NCBI GenBank assembly: GCA_019636535.1
Contig: JAHBXK010000003.1
Location: forward strand, 1 to 64,000
DNA: 64,000 nt
Direction: 5' to 3'
From: Phycisphaeraceae bacterium
Lineage (GTDB): Bacteria; Planctomycetota; Phycisphaerae; Phycisphaerales; UBA1924
Part shown: piece by piece, positions 8,564 through 17,598 of the stretch
Numbering within the stretch: position 1 is the stretch's first letter
How the letters are laid out: the number at the start of each line of letters is the position of its first letter
The notes under the pieces: model-generated
What the model was told of the DNA's origin: nothing
Seen by the model: only the letters and a program-made list of their open reading frames with translations
The model's database searches: none
Translations under genes and position numbers: made by a program

Positions 8564-8637
8564 CACGGGTGTCAGGAGTCGAACCTGAAACCTCCTGATC
8601 CGTAGTCAGGTGCTCTATCCAATTGAGCTACACCCGC
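8564..8637 (-). tRNA. tRNA-Arg (ACG)
   Basis: The complement gives a full cloverleaf of 74 bases: acceptor GCGGGTG/CACCCGT with a G-U first pair, D loop AATTGGATA, anticodon stem CCTGA/TCAGG with loop CTACGGA, T loop TTCGACT and G as discriminator. A34 is normally deaminated to inosine, so it reads CGU, CGC and CGA. CCA is not encoded. Confidence 0.92.
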
Positions 8638-8885
8638 ACGTGTCGCGGTCGATCTGGACCGGGCGGAACGATAACCGGGTGAGGGGGCGTCGGCAAGTTC
8701 GGGGGAAGGCTGGGTGGGTTGGTGGGGCGTGAGGGCGGTTTAGGAGCGTTCGCGGGGGGTTGGGGCGTGTTGATTCAGGGCGGTGGCGGGCAATACTTCC
8801 CTTCCGCCTTCCGGCGGCCCGGCGCGTGTCCGGGCCGGTTGGGGGCGAAACTTCCTGTCTGTACCGACCGAGCACCGACCCGACC

Positions 8886-9161
8886 ATGGCCCACTCACTT
8901 TCCGCCCAGAAGCGCATCCGTCAGAACGCCAAGAACGCCGCCCGCAATCGCTGGCGGATGAAGACGCTGCGCGAAGCGGCGAAGGAGTTCAACGAGAAGA
9001 TGCTGCACGGCTCGGTGGACGAGGCCAAGGCGTCTTACAAGAAGTTGAGCCGGTTGTACGACCGCTGCGCAACCAAGGGCATCGTTCACAAGAACCACGC
9101 CTCGCGGCACAAGAGCCGGCTGAGCGCGCGGCTGAAGGCCAAGTCTGCCAAGGGCAAGTGA
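8886..9161 (+). CDS. rpsT: 30S ribosomal protein bS20
   Basis: 91 residues, the usual length. It starts MAHSLSAQKRIRQNAKNAAR, the signature basic first helix of bS20, and ends in a run of Lys/Ala (LKAKSAKGK). The protein binds 16S rRNA in the body of the small subunit. It is monocistronic: a 248-base leader follows the tRNA-Arg gene upstream and a strong terminator lies 35 bases downstream. Confidence 0.95.
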   Translation: MAHSLSAQKRIRQNAKNAARNRWRMKTLREAAKEFNEKMLHGSVDEAKASYKKLSRLYDRCATKGIVHKNHASRHKSRLSARLKAKSAKGK

Positions 9162-9196
9162 TCGGGGTTGGGAAGACGACCAAGTGAGACTCGTGC

Positions 9197-9227
9197 CGGC
9201 CGGTTCCTGAGCGGAGCCGGCCGTTTT
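9197..9227 (+). terminator. Intrinsic terminator of rpsT
   Basis: An 11-bp stem (CGGCCGGTTCC with GGAGCCGGCCG, one G-U pair) closes a five-base loop and is followed by TTTT. Confidence 0.85.
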
Positions 9228-9387
9228 GCTAGGCACCAGGCATTGGGCATTGGGCACTGGGCACCGCGAGTTGGGCTGGTGAGCGGAGCGAGGTTGAGCG
9301 CGGCGGGGCGGGCCGGGGGGCCCGAGTGATGCACAATCGTGCGCGGGCGGGACGCGGGTGGCGCGGAGACTCTAACCTACGGCCTTC

Positions 9388-10236
9388 ATGGCGGCGAGAG
9401 GAACCACACGCAACGAGGGAACTGGCGGCAGGACGCCCGCGTCGCCGCGGCCGAGCACGCACTCGAAGTCGAGCACGGCGATGGGCGGCCGCGAGTCGTA
9501 CTGGACGATCTCGATGCGGCCGCTGCACGTGCTGGTGTTTCTGCTGCCGCTGATCCTGGCGTACGAGTTGGCGTCGGTCATCTACCTGACGAACCCGAGC
9601 AAGGGGACCAGAGAGTCGATCAAAGCCGAACGGCTGTTCGTGGAGTTCTTCGATCTGTTCGGCGCGGCGGGGGCGTACATGCCGGGCGTGGCGCTGGTGA
9701 TCGTGCTGCTGGTGTGGCACTTCATCTCGGCGGACAAGTGGAGGGTCCGGTGGGGGTACATCGGGGGGATGGCGGCGGAGTCGGTGGCGTGGACGCTGCC
9801 GCTGGTGGTGCTGGGCGCGGCTTTCACGCGGTTTGGCGGGGGCGTGGCGGCGGGGCTGGTGGAGGGCGGGAACGGCGCGGGGCTGGGCGGCCAGAGTTGG
9901 CAGGCGAAACTGGCGATCTCGATCGGAGCGGGGCTGTACGAGGAGATGCTGTTCCGGCTGGTGGGGATCGCGGCGGTGCACGCGCTGTTTCGCGATCTGC
10001 TCGGGGCGCGTGAGGTGGCCGCGCGGATCGTGGCGGTGCTGGGGACGTCGCTGGCGTTCGCGTTCTACCACGAGGTGTGGCTGCAGGACGGCGCGCTGGA
10101 CTGGTTGCGAGTGGTGTTTCTGACGCTGAGCGGGTGCTACCTGGGGGTGGTGTACATTCTGCGCGGGTTCGGGATCGTGGTGGCGACGCACGCGCTGTAC
10201 GACGTGGTGGCGCTGCTGGGCGGGCCGGGGCGCTGA
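9388..10236 (+). CDS. CPBP-family intramembrane glutamic protease (CAAX-protease-like)
   Basis: 282 residues with about six to seven membrane segments. The three CPBP motifs are present: EEMLFR (Glu-Glu and Arg) near residue 188, FAFYH near 225, and HALYD near 268, which supply the conserved Glu and His residues of this ABI/CAAX fold. The family includes Rce1-type prenyl-protein endopeptidases and many bacterial members of unknown substrate. The first 31 codons are low in complexity, and translation could instead start at ATG 9481 (MGGRESYW), just before the first membrane helix. It converges with the gene at 10262. Confidence 0.85.
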   Translation: MAARGTTRNEGTGGRTPASPRPSTHSKSSTAMGGRESYWTISMRPLHVLVFLLPLILAYELASVIYLTNPSKGTRESIKAERLFVEFFDLFGAAGAYMPGVALVIVLLVWHFISADKWRVRWGYIGGMAAESVAWTLPLVVLGAAFTRFGGGVAAGLVEGGNGAGLGGQSWQAKLAISIGAGLYEEMLFRLVGIAAVHALFRDLLGAREVAARIVAVLGTSLAFAFYHEVWLQDGALDWLRVVFLTLSGCYLGVVYILRGFGIVVATHALYDVVALLGGPGR

Positions 10237-10261
10237 CGCATCGGCGTGCGACAGCGCGCGG

Positions 10262-11089
10262 TCAGTTCCAGTGGCAACCTTTTTCGGCGGGGAGGCTGCG
10301 CTGCGGCTGGGCGCGGCGGAGCATGTGCGCGAGGCGCTCGAGCGAACCCTCAACCTGCTGAGCGCGGCGGACGGCGCTCGGCTCGGCGAGAAACTCGTAT
10401 CGCTTGTCGGAGCCCTCGGTGGAGAGGACGGCGTCGCCGAGGAGTTCGACGATGACGGCGGAGGGAATGCGCGGCTGCTCGAGGTGCTCGATGAACGAAT
10501 CGGCGTCGCGGAGGCCCGAGAGCGGCTCGGAGGAGAGCATGGAGGCGATGCGCTTACGGTGGGGGACGAGGGGATCGGCGGCGTCGGCGTCGGGCTCGAT
10601 CGCGTCGTCGGGCGACTCGATCTTGCCGAGGACACCGAGGTTGGGCTCGGAGTGATCGACGAGGGGCGAGAGGATGGCGGTTCGGTACTGACGGTCACCG
10701 TCGGGGGGGAGTTCGAACTCGATCTTGGCGCGGCAGAGGCCCTGGATGAGCACGTCGTAGGTGCCGTCGGGGTTCTTGACGTGGCGGAGGACCGCGCCGA
10801 TGCAGACGGCGGGGCGGACCGGCGGCCGGCCGTGGTACTCCTGCTTCCAGCGGTCGCCCTCGAAGGTGGCGACGGCGATGATGCCGGGGCCGTCGAGGAC
10901 CTCGCGCTCGAACATGGAAAGGTATCGCGGCTCGAAGAAGCGGATCTGCGCCACTTCGAGCGGGAGCAGGAGCGTCTTGTGGAGCGGGAAGAGGGGGATG
11001 GGCTTGCCGAAGTTGATCCGGACGAGCACGGGCTCGTCGTCGTCATCGGGCGGCAGCGCATCGGTTGGATCGAAGTCGTCGCCGGTCAT
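10262..11089 (-). CDS. Lon N-terminal (substrate-binding) domain protein
   Basis: 275 residues. PIPLFPLHKTLLLPLEVAQI with FEPRYLSMF is the start of the LON substrate-binding (PUA-like) domain, followed by IAVATF and VCIGAVLRHVKNPDG, the expected strands. There is no AAA+ or protease domain, so this is a stand-alone Lon-N protein as seen in many bacteria. Its biochemical role is not established. An acidic 20-residue N-terminus precedes the domain. The C-terminal 130 residues are helical, as in the second half of Lon-N. It is separated by 55 bases from the membrane protein gene upstream, so it may be transcribed with the sigma factor operon. Confidence 0.85.
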   Translation of the reverse strand: MTGDDFDPTDALPPDDDDEPVLVRINFGKPIPLFPLHKTLLLPLEVAQIRFFEPRYLSMFEREVLDGPGIIAVATFEGDRWKQEYHGRPPVRPAVCIGAVLRHVKNPDGTYDVLIQGLCRAKIEFELPPDGDRQYRTAILSPLVDHSEPNLGVLGKIESPDDAIEPDADAADPLVPHRKRIASMLSSEPLSGLRDADSFIEHLEQPRIPSAVIVELLGDAVLSTEGSDKRYEFLAEPSAVRRAQQVEGSLERLAHMLRRAQPQRSLPAEKGCHWN

Positions 11090-11144
11090 GGATGTGGAAT
11101 GTTAGACGTTCGGCGCGACGGCGCGGGCGAGCGGCGGCTGAGAA

Positions 11145-12428
11145 TCACGGGCCGACGAAGGTGTCCTTGGGGCACTCGGGGCTTTCGGTGCCGCGGAGCG
11201 GATCGGCCTTGCGCGAGCGGCAGGCACGATCGGCGATGGCGCGCTCGATGACGCGCGGGAGCCAGATGTTGTCGCCGTTCTCGAGAACGGGGCTGGCGAG
11301 CCAGACGACCGAGCCGTCGTTGAAGAGGGCGTTCTGGCCGGCGCGGCCGTGGTTGGGTGAGTTGGAGAAGGGATCGATGCTCGCCTTGCGTGCGGAGAGG
11401 AGGACGACGGGGGATCGATCGACGAGGATGGCGACGCGGGCGGAACCCTCGTGCCACTTGGGGCGGGCGCGGGCGAAGAGGTTCTGGTAACTGTACGAAA
11501 CTTCGTCGATGCAGTGCCAGTCGCGCTCGCCAGCGCGCTTGGAGCAGCGGCGGGAGCGGTCGTTGGTCGGGCAGGCGAGACGCTCGGAGGGTGTGTAGTT
11601 GGTGCGAGCGAGGGTGTAGAGGTTGGCGGAGTTGGACTCTTCGGGGTTGCCGACGTTCCACCAGGGCCGACCGGCGATGCTGGCGGTGGCCATGGGGAGG
11701 GTGTCGCGGAAGTCGTGGGTGTATTGGCCGAATGCGCCGGCGAGTTCGCCGAAGCCTGCGGTGCAGGCGAGACGCTGGCCGAAGGCGCGGACGGAGCCGA
11801 CCATGGGGCCGATGACGGCGGTTCCGATGAGGATGAGGGCGGCGACGGAGACGAGGTCGGAGATCCTGAAGCCGCGTGCGGGGGCGGACTCGGCCGGGTC
11901 GAGCACCATGCGGCGCTCCTGAGTCTCGACGGAGCGCTGCACCGCGCTGAGGGTTTGCGCGACGAGTGCCTCGCGGTCGGCGGAGTCGGGGGTGGGAAGG
12001 TTGAGCGTGGAGAGCAGGTCGTCGGCACGTTGCGCGCGGGCGCGGTAGGGCGCGGAGACGGAGGCGACGGAGAAGCCGGAGGCGATGTACTGCTCGACTG
12101 CGTCTTCGTCGTCCTGAGAGAGAGCGAGGACTTCGACGGTGGGCGCGGGATGCGGCGCGGCCTGAGCGCGGCGGGCGCGGGCGACGCGTGCGAGGGTGAG
12201 ATCGATCAGAGCGTCGTCGGTGCCGACCGCTGACGGCGGCGGCGCGAGCATGGAAAGGAATGAGGCGATGTGCGCCGAGCGCGGGTCGGCGGGGTCGGCG
12301 GTCCAGCCGGCGTCGACGACGGCGTCGAGCGCGAGGCGATCGGCCTCGTGAAGATCGGGAACGTCCGGAGCGCCGAGATCGTGCGGCGGGAGTCGGTCGT
12401 CGGAGCCGTGGAACAACTGGTCGTTCAT
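11145..12428 (-). CDS. Membrane partner of an ECF sigma factor with DUF1559-like C-terminus
   Basis: 427 residues. The first 190 are cytoplasmic and acidic, one membrane helix lies at about 192-212 (LVSVAALILIGTAVIGP), and the rest is extracytoplasmic. Near the end, NHGRAGQNALFNDGSV closely resembles the H-x9-DG motif that closes DUF1559 pseudopilin-like planctomycete proteins, here with ten instead of nine residues between His and Asp-Gly. Four Cys in the external part (one in each of LACPTNDRSRRC, DWHCID and PECPKD and nearby) may form disulfides. It lies 43 bases downstream of an ECF sigma gene, so it is probably the cognate anti-sigma or sensor. The ATG at 12428 with GGGAG upstream is preferred. 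Confidence 0.6.
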   Translation of the reverse strand: MNDQLFHGSDDRLPPHDLGAPDVPDLHEADRLALDAVVDAGWTADPADPRSAHIASFLSMLAPPPSAVGTDDALIDLTLARVARARRAQAAPHPAPTVEVLALSQDDEDAVEQYIASGFSVASVSAPYRARAQRADDLLSTLNLPTPDSADREALVAQTLSAVQRSVETQERRMVLDPAESAPARGFRISDLVSVAALILIGTAVIGPMVGSVRAFGQRLACTAGFGELAGAFGQYTHDFRDTLPMATASIAGRPWWNVGNPEESNSANLYTLARTNYTPSERLACPTNDRSRRCSKRAGERDWHCIDEVSYSYQNLFARARPKWHEGSARVAILVDRSPVVLLSARKASIDPFSNSPNHGRAGQNALFNDGSVVWLASPVLENGDNIWLPRVIERAIADRACRSRKADPLRGTESPECPKDTFVGP

Positions 12429-12471
12429 CCCCAACATATCTCCCGGGAGGTGGTGCGGCCGTTGGTCCGAG

Positions 12472-13104
12472 TCAGGGTTCGAACCCGTTGTCGGCGGCGA
12501 CGGCCTTCCACTGCTTGGCGAACGCCGCAACGGCGGCGTGGAGTCTGGACTTGACGGTACCGAGCGGTATCTGCAACGAATCGGCGATCTGGTTGTAAGG
12601 AAGGCGCTGGAAGTAGGCGAGGAGGAGGATTTCTCGGAGGGTGGGCGGCATCTGGTCGACCGCGCGTTGAACGAGTTGGCTGCGTTCGGCTTCGTCCAAG
12701 GCCCGATCGGGCGGATCGACGTCGATCTCCATCAGGTCGACGAATGTCCGAGCCCCACCGTCCGAAGAGTCGGCCGAGGGGCCGCCGACGGGAGCGGAGA
12801 GGTCGAGCGTTCGTCGCCTGAGACTCTTACGGAGGGCATCCCGGCCTTTGTTCGCCGCGATCGTAAAAAGCCACGGTTTAAACCGGCGGGAGGTGTCGAA
12901 TGTCTCGGCGGAGAGGTGAACCTGGAGAAAGGCCTCCTGGAAGGCGTCCTCGGCCAAGGCCCGGTTGCCGACGAGTCGGATAAGAAAGCGGAGGAGGTCG
13001 TCGTGGTGGCGACGGACGAGTTCCTCGAACGCCTCGGACCGGCCTGAGCGGTAGTCGGAGACGAGTTGCTCGTCGGTTCGGGAGTGGAGAGGCTTGGTGG
13101 GCAA
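12472..13104 (-). CDS. ECF RNA polymerase sigma factor (RpoE-like)
   Basis: 210 residues, the standard ECF length. Region 2 runs FEELVRRHHDDLLRFLIRL to AEDAFQEAFLQVH and FKPWLFTIAAN; region 4 is MPPTLREILLLAYFQRL followed by QIADSLQIPLGTVKSRL. The spacer between them is long and Ser/Asp-rich. It directs RNA polymerase to its own promoter set and is very likely held by the membrane protein encoded immediately downstream. The 270 bases between its start and the next gene contain no coding sequence and should hold its promoter, for which I see no confident consensus. Confidence 0.9.
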   Translation of the reverse strand: MPTKPLHSRTDEQLVSDYRSGRSEAFEELVRRHHDDLLRFLIRLVGNRALAEDAFQEAFLQVHLSAETFDTSRRFKPWLFTIAANKGRDALRKSLRRRTLDLSAPVGGPSADSSDGGARTFVDLMEIDVDPPDRALDEAERSQLVQRAVDQMPPTLREILLLAYFQRLPYNQIADSLQIPLGTVKSRLHAAVAAFAKQWKAVAADNGFEP

Positions 13105-13374
13105 ATGGAGAGTCTGGGGGGATCGCGGGGGATGTGCCGGGGGGAAGAGCGTCGCCGGGGGACCGAGGCGTGCACCGGGCGGGCGTTCTGGGCCGGTGGT
13201 GGCAGGAATAGACCGGTCGGGAGGGACGAGTTCGGCCCAACCGTGCCGGGCGGAAGAGTTTACACGCGTTGAGGGTGGGTGGTTGACGGGATTGAAAGGT
13301 CGGGTTGGCCGGGAGGGTCGCGTTTGGGCGTATGGGGTGTTAAGGTGATGGTGCGGGGGTCAGGAGGATCGACG

Positions 13375-14517
13375 ATGGCCGGACGAGCAAGCGTGCTGGC
13401 GTGCGTGACGGGGATGTGCTTGGCCGGTGGCGTGATCGCGCAGCCGGGGGGAGGCGGGGATGTGACCATTCCGAGCGCGGAGCCGGGCAAGTCGGCCCCG
13501 ACGCGGGATCGGGACGGCCGCGAGCGGACAACGCCGGAACGTTCGCGTGCGGGGAGCGAGGAGATCGACCTTCGCCCGAAGTTTGTGCAGGGGCGGACGA
13601 CGAAGTACGAGTTCACCATGGAGCATGAGATCTCGACCGGGCCGGCGGGGAGCGGCCAGCGCGGGGGCGGGGGTGATGAGCGGACGACGAGCAACCTTCG
13701 TCAGCGGATGAAGATCTCGCTGCACACTGTGGATGCGGGGGAGACGTCGAGTCTGATGGAATTGACGATCGAGGCGTTCGGGCTGGCGATCGAGACGGAC
13801 GATCTGAAGTTGCAGGCGTCGAGCGACGGGCAGGGGATGGGCGGCGGCGGGGACAAGCCGATGTCGGACGAGGACCGGATGGTCTCGCAGATGCTGGAGG
13901 GCGTGGTGAAGTCGGTGGCGGGGACGAAACTACGGATGACGGTGGATGAGCGCGGGAACATCACGGACATTCGCGGCGGGGATGCGCTGTCGATGACGGG
14001 GCTGATCGCGCAGATCGCGGGTGGGCTTGAGGGAGCGGGCGTGTTTGGGGGTGGGCTTGGTGGCCTGGTCGGCGGGTTGCTGCCGGGCGGCGGAGCGGGC
14101 GGAGCGAGCGGGATGCAGTGGCTGATCTCGGGAGCGTCGGGTCAGCCGATGAAGGCGCGGGTGGGACAGACGTGGACGAACGTGGACAAACTGGGGAGCA
14201 CACCGATCGGCGACTTGCAGATGGTGACGAAGCACACGGTGCGGTCGATCAGGGGGGACCTTGCGGAGATCGGATTTGACGGGCAGTTGGAGCCGACGAG
14301 TCAGGGAGGAACCGGCGGGACGGGGGGAGCGTCGCCGGCGCGGGTGTCGCGGTCGGGGTACAAGGGGAGTTACACGTGGGACGCGCGGGCGGGGGAACTG
14401 GGGCGCATGAGCGGCGAGATGAGGAGCGAACTGGAGGCGGGCGGCGCGGAGGGGACCGAGAGCCGGAGCGTGACGCGGATGTCGGCGGAACGGCTGGGGG
14501 CTGAGGGTCGGAAGTGA
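13375..14517 (+). CDS. Secreted protein, DUF6263-like
   Basis: 380 residues. An AGGAGG ribosome binding site seven bases before ATG 13375 fixes the start and gives a clear signal peptide (MAGRASVLACVTGMCLAGG, cut near IAQ). A disordered Gly/Arg/Glu stretch precedes LRPKFVQGRTTKYEFTMEHE, then beta-rich segments, a Gly-rich linker (GVFGGGLGGLVGG) and a final strand-rich part. The opening LRPKF-x-G-x-T-x-Y pattern and overall plan recall DUF6263 proteins, secreted proteins of unknown function that I know mainly from planctomycetes and Bacteroidetes. It is followed 51 bases later by an M24 peptidase gene. Confidence 0.6.
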   Translation: MAGRASVLACVTGMCLAGGVIAQPGGGGDVTIPSAEPGKSAPTRDRDGRERTTPERSRAGSEEIDLRPKFVQGRTTKYEFTMEHEISTGPAGSGQRGGGGDERTTSNLRQRMKISLHTVDAGETSSLMELTIEAFGLAIETDDLKLQASSDGQGMGGGGDKPMSDEDRMVSQMLEGVVKSVAGTKLRMTVDERGNITDIRGGDALSMTGLIAQIAGGLEGAGVFGGGLGGLVGGLLPGGGAGGASGMQWLISGASGQPMKARVGQTWTNVDKLGSTPIGDLQMVTKHTVRSIRGDLAEIGFDGQLEPTSQGGTGGTGGASPARVSRSGYKGSYTWDARAGELGRMSGEMRSELEAGGAEGTESRSVTRMSAERLGAEGRK

Positions 14518-14568
14518 CGGAGGATGGGGATGGGGACGGGGGGCGGTCGGCGTGATTACGCTGGGTGC

Positions 14569-15765
14569 ATGAGCGATGAGAGCGTTGCGTTCGTTCGCGC
14601 GGGCGTGCCGACGGCGTTGAAGGCCGTGTATCACGCGGTGCGGTTTGCCGCGCACGATCCGGTGATCGTGATCGACTTTTCGCGCGGGTGGGGTGCGAGC
14701 GCGGGGGGTGCGGGAGGGCACGAGCGCGTGGTGATTCTGCGCGACGTGGAACTGGAGCGGGCGAGACGGGAGATCCGAAACGCGGCGGTGCATGTGTACG
14801 CGGACTTTGCGCCGGCGGTCGGGTTGTCGGCGGATCGGGAGATCGCTTCAGCGCAATCGGCGGCGGAGTGTCTGCGTCGGCGCGGGGTTCGGCGGGTTCG
14901 GGCGGATCGGTCGCTGCCGCTGGTGTATGCGCACGAGATGCGTGCGGCGGGCGTTGAGGTGGAGTGTGATGCGTGGACGTCGATCATGGCCCGGCGTGCC
15001 AAGAGCGCGGAGGAGGTGGCGCTGCTGCGTCGGGCGCAGGGCGTGACCGAGGAGGCGATCCGCATGGCGTGCGAGACGATCGGGCGGGCGAAGGTTCGGG
15101 CCGACGGCGTGCTGATCGATGCGCAGCGAGGCAGTGAGGCCGCGCTGACGAGCGAGCGCGTGAAGTCGATGATCGACGTGTTTCTGATGGAGCGTGGGTT
15201 TACGAATCCGGGTTCGATCGTGGCGGGCGGGCCGATCGGCGCGGACTGTCATCACGGCGGCGCGGGGGAGCTGCGGACGGGCGAGGCGGTGATCGTGGAC
15301 GTGTTCCCGTGCGACTCGAAGACGTTTTACAACGGCGACTGCACGCGGATGGTGGTGAACGGACCCGTGCCGGAGTCGGTGGCGGCGATGCACGCGGCGG
15401 TGGTGGAGGCGAAGGCGGCGGCGATCAGCGCGATCCATGCCGGCGCAACGGGGGACGCGGTTCACGCCGCGGCGGTGGGCGTGATCACGCGGCGAGGGTA
15501 TCGGATGGGGTTTGCGGCGGTGAGTGACGCGGCGGGGAAGGGCGGCATGCCGCACGGAACGGGGCACGGGATCGGGCTGGACTTGAAAGAGCCGCCGCTC
15601 TTGGACAAGGGTGGGCCGGAGTTGATCGTGGGCGATGCGGTGACGGTTGAGCCGGGGGTTTACAAGGTCGGGCTGGGTGGGATGCGGATCGAGGACATGG
15701 TGATCGTGACGCTGGAGGGGTGTGAGAACTTGAACAGGCTGCCGGAAGGGCTGACGTGGGCGTAG
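14569..15765 (+). CDS. M24-family metallopeptidase (Xaa-Pro aminopeptidase-like)
   Basis: 398 residues. The N-terminal half is the creatinase-like non-catalytic domain. The C-terminal pita-bread domain shows the five metal ligands of M24 enzymes: the two Asp in VIVDVFPCDSKTFYNGD, the His in GTGHGIGLD, and the Glu residues in VTVEPGVY and GMRIEDMVIV. It should remove an N-terminal residue before proline, or hydrolyse a related C-N bond, using two metal ions. ATG 14569 (MSDESVAFVRAG) is chosen because upstream codons are Gly-rich and atypical. Confidence 0.88.
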   Translation: MSDESVAFVRAGVPTALKAVYHAVRFAAHDPVIVIDFSRGWGASAGGAGGHERVVILRDVELERARREIRNAAVHVYADFAPAVGLSADREIASAQSAAECLRRRGVRRVRADRSLPLVYAHEMRAAGVEVECDAWTSIMARRAKSAEEVALLRRAQGVTEEAIRMACETIGRAKVRADGVLIDAQRGSEAALTSERVKSMIDVFLMERGFTNPGSIVAGGPIGADCHHGGAGELRTGEAVIVDVFPCDSKTFYNGDCTRMVVNGPVPESVAAMHAAVVEAKAAAISAIHAGATGDAVHAAAVGVITRRGYRMGFAAVSDAAGKGGMPHGTGHGIGLDLKEPPLLDKGGPELIVGDAVTVEPGVYKVGLGGMRIEDMVIVTLEGCENLNRLPEGLTWA

Positions 15766-15859
15766 CGGCTGCGCGGCGGCCTGCGGGCGAGGGGCAGCGC
15801 GGGACTGACTACCGGCGCGCAGATGAGGCGCGGGGACGCGGGAGATTGCTGCAGCGAGA

Positions 15860-17002
15860 TCAAGGACGGTCAGCGCCGCCGCGTTGACGGCCCGGTCGGC
15901 GTTCGCCCGCGGGGCCGGCGGGTGGCGGACCTCCGGCGGGCTCTGGACCCGAACGATCGCGATCGAGTCGGAAGCGCTCTCGCTCGATCATCATGTCGAC
16001 GACGCGGTCGGCGAGTTCGTCGCGCATCGCGGCCCGGCGCTGGGCGAAGCGCGCGGCGGCCTGCTCGGCGACGATGAGGGCGCGGTCGGAGAGTTGGCGG
16101 AGGGCTGCGCGTCGCTGGACGACCTGCTCATGCATGTCGGGGTCGGCCTCGTGACGGACGATCCAGCGGGCGAGTTCGCCGGACTCTCGGCGGAGGCGCG
16201 TGCCCTCGACGACCATGGCGAACATCTCGGGGTCGGAGGTCTTGAGATCAATGACCCGGCTCATTCGCGGGAGCATGCGCTGGTAACGGTCGGCGGCGGC
16301 GTCGGCGTCGCGCTCGTGGAGTTCGCGGAGTTGGCGGTCGAGTTCGGGGGCCGCGGCGGCGAGGTACTCGTGCATGGCCGCGCGGTCGGCGGGCGTGAGC
16401 GTGCGCGTTGGTCGCTGGCCGGGGACGGGACGCTCAGGGCGGGGCATCTCGGTCTCGTGGACGCGGACTAGTTCGTCGAGATCGTCGAAGGTGCGCATGA
16501 CGGCGGCGGCGGACGCGAAGCGGTCGGCCGCGCGCGGTCCGGGTGGGCCGCCGCGACGGCGGTCGAAGTCGGCCGGGCCGGGCTCGTCTCGGTTGTCACG
16601 GCCGTCGCGGCCTTCAGGTCCGGTGCCGGAGCCTGGTCCGGGTCGGGGGCCGCGCGGCGTGCCGTCGGGCGGGAAGCGGACATCGCGCTCTGCCTGGTCG
16701 ATCAGCCGGCGGAAGACGGGGAAATCGCGGCGGAGGTCGGCGATGGACTTGCCGGACTCGAGACCGGCGAGCGCGGACTTGAGTTCGCCCGCCTCGCGCT
16801 CGTTGGCCTCGATTCTGCGGGCGAGGCGGTCGCGCAGGGCTGCGCGGAACTCCTCAGCGCGGGCGGGATCGACCGGCGCGGGCTGGCGATCGGCGCGGGG
16901 TTGTGCGTCGGCAACGGCGGCCGCGCTGAGCCAGACCGCGCTGAGGAGCGCGAGGATCGCTGCAGCGCGGAGTGATGGAGAGGTGCGGGGATTGATGGTC
17001 AC
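15860..17002 (-). CDS. Secreted coiled-coil protein encoded behind a sigma/anti-sigma pair
   Basis: 380 residues. Residues 1-33 form a signal peptide (LRAAAILALLSAVWLSAAA, cut near ADA). The mature protein is very rich in Arg, Ala, Glu and Asp, with long predicted helices and a Pro/Gly/Arg linker around 113-150 (RGPRPGPGSGTGPEG). No known domain is recognised. It starts four bases inside the end of the anti-sigma-like gene (ATGA overlap), so the three genes 18377 to 15860 form one operon. A periplasmic partner that senses the signal for the sigma system is plausible but unproven. Confidence 0.6.
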   Translation of the reverse strand: MTINPRTSPSLRAAAILALLSAVWLSAAAVADAQPRADRQPAPVDPARAEEFRAALRDRLARRIEANEREAGELKSALAGLESGKSIADLRRDFPVFRRLIDQAERDVRFPPDGTPRGPRPGPGSGTGPEGRDGRDNRDEPGPADFDRRRGGPPGPRAADRFASAAAVMRTFDDLDELVRVHETEMPRPERPVPGQRPTRTLTPADRAAMHEYLAAAAPELDRQLRELHERDADAAADRYQRMLPRMSRVIDLKTSDPEMFAMVVEGTRLRRESGELARWIVRHEADPDMHEQVVQRRAALRQLSDRALIVAEQAAARFAQRRAAMRDELADRVVDMMIERERFRLDRDRSGPEPAGGPPPAGPAGERRPGRQRGGADRP

Positions 17003-17598
17003 AGTCGGCCCTCCAGCGAACGGAGGAAGACGTCGAGTCGTGCGGATTCGTCGGAGGCGTCGCCCGCGTCGGCGGTTTCGGAATTGTCGGCGGCTTCGAG
17101 CATGAGGAAAAGATCGTCGAGGCGAGCGTCGATGGAGGCGGCGAGTGCGCGGACCTCGGACTTTCGGGCCTGCTGATTGCGCACCTGAACGAAGATGGCC
17201 GAGCCACCAACGAGGAGCGCCACGGCGGCGGCGACGCGGACGATGCGGCCGCGTGCGATGAGGCCGATGCGTGCGAGAACAGTCGGACGGTCGTGAATGT
17301 GGCGAGCGGGCGCGTGGCGCTCGCGGCGGAGCGATGCGGGTACAAGCGCGGAGACGGAGGCGGCGAAGACGGCGTCGGCCAGACGATCGGAAGCGCGGGC
17401 CTCGGTGTGTGCGAGGTCGTCGAGCGCGGCGGCGATGGAGATGAGATCGGCCGGGAGCGGCTCGGCGAGGCGATCGACGCTGGCGGCGTGAACGCGGGCC
17501 TCAAGGTGGGCGTCGGCCGCCGCACGCTCAGCGCGGGCGAGGGCCTCGACGTCGGCAAGGGCGCGGTCGGTGTCGGGATGGTGAGCGTGGTCGTTCAT
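16999..17598 (-). CDS. Probable anti-sigma factor, single membrane helix
   Basis: 199 residues. A His/Asp/Ala-rich helical N-terminal half (about 110 residues) precedes one membrane helix (IVRVAAAVALLVGGSAIFV) and a periplasmic helical tail. There is no zinc-binding His-x3-Cys-x2-Cys motif, so it is not a ZAS-type anti-sigma. The assignment comes from the operon: it overlaps the sigma gene upstream (ATGA) and the secreted-protein gene downstream by four bases each. Confidence 0.6.
   Translation of the reverse strand: MNDHAHHPDTDRALADVEALARAERAAADAHLEARVHAASVDRLAEPLPADLISIAAALDDLAHTEARASDRLADAVFAASVSALVPASLRRERHAPARHIHDRPTVLARIGLIARGRIVRVAAAVALLVGGSAIFVQVRNQQARKSEVRALAASIDARLDDLFLMLEAADNSETADAGDASDESARLDVFLRSLEGRL

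Noticed and set aside
9229-11061. Minus-strand frame of 610 codons over the Lon-N and CPBP genes
   Set aside because: Ser/Pro/Arg-rich with no domain; the Lon-N protein is read in another frame.
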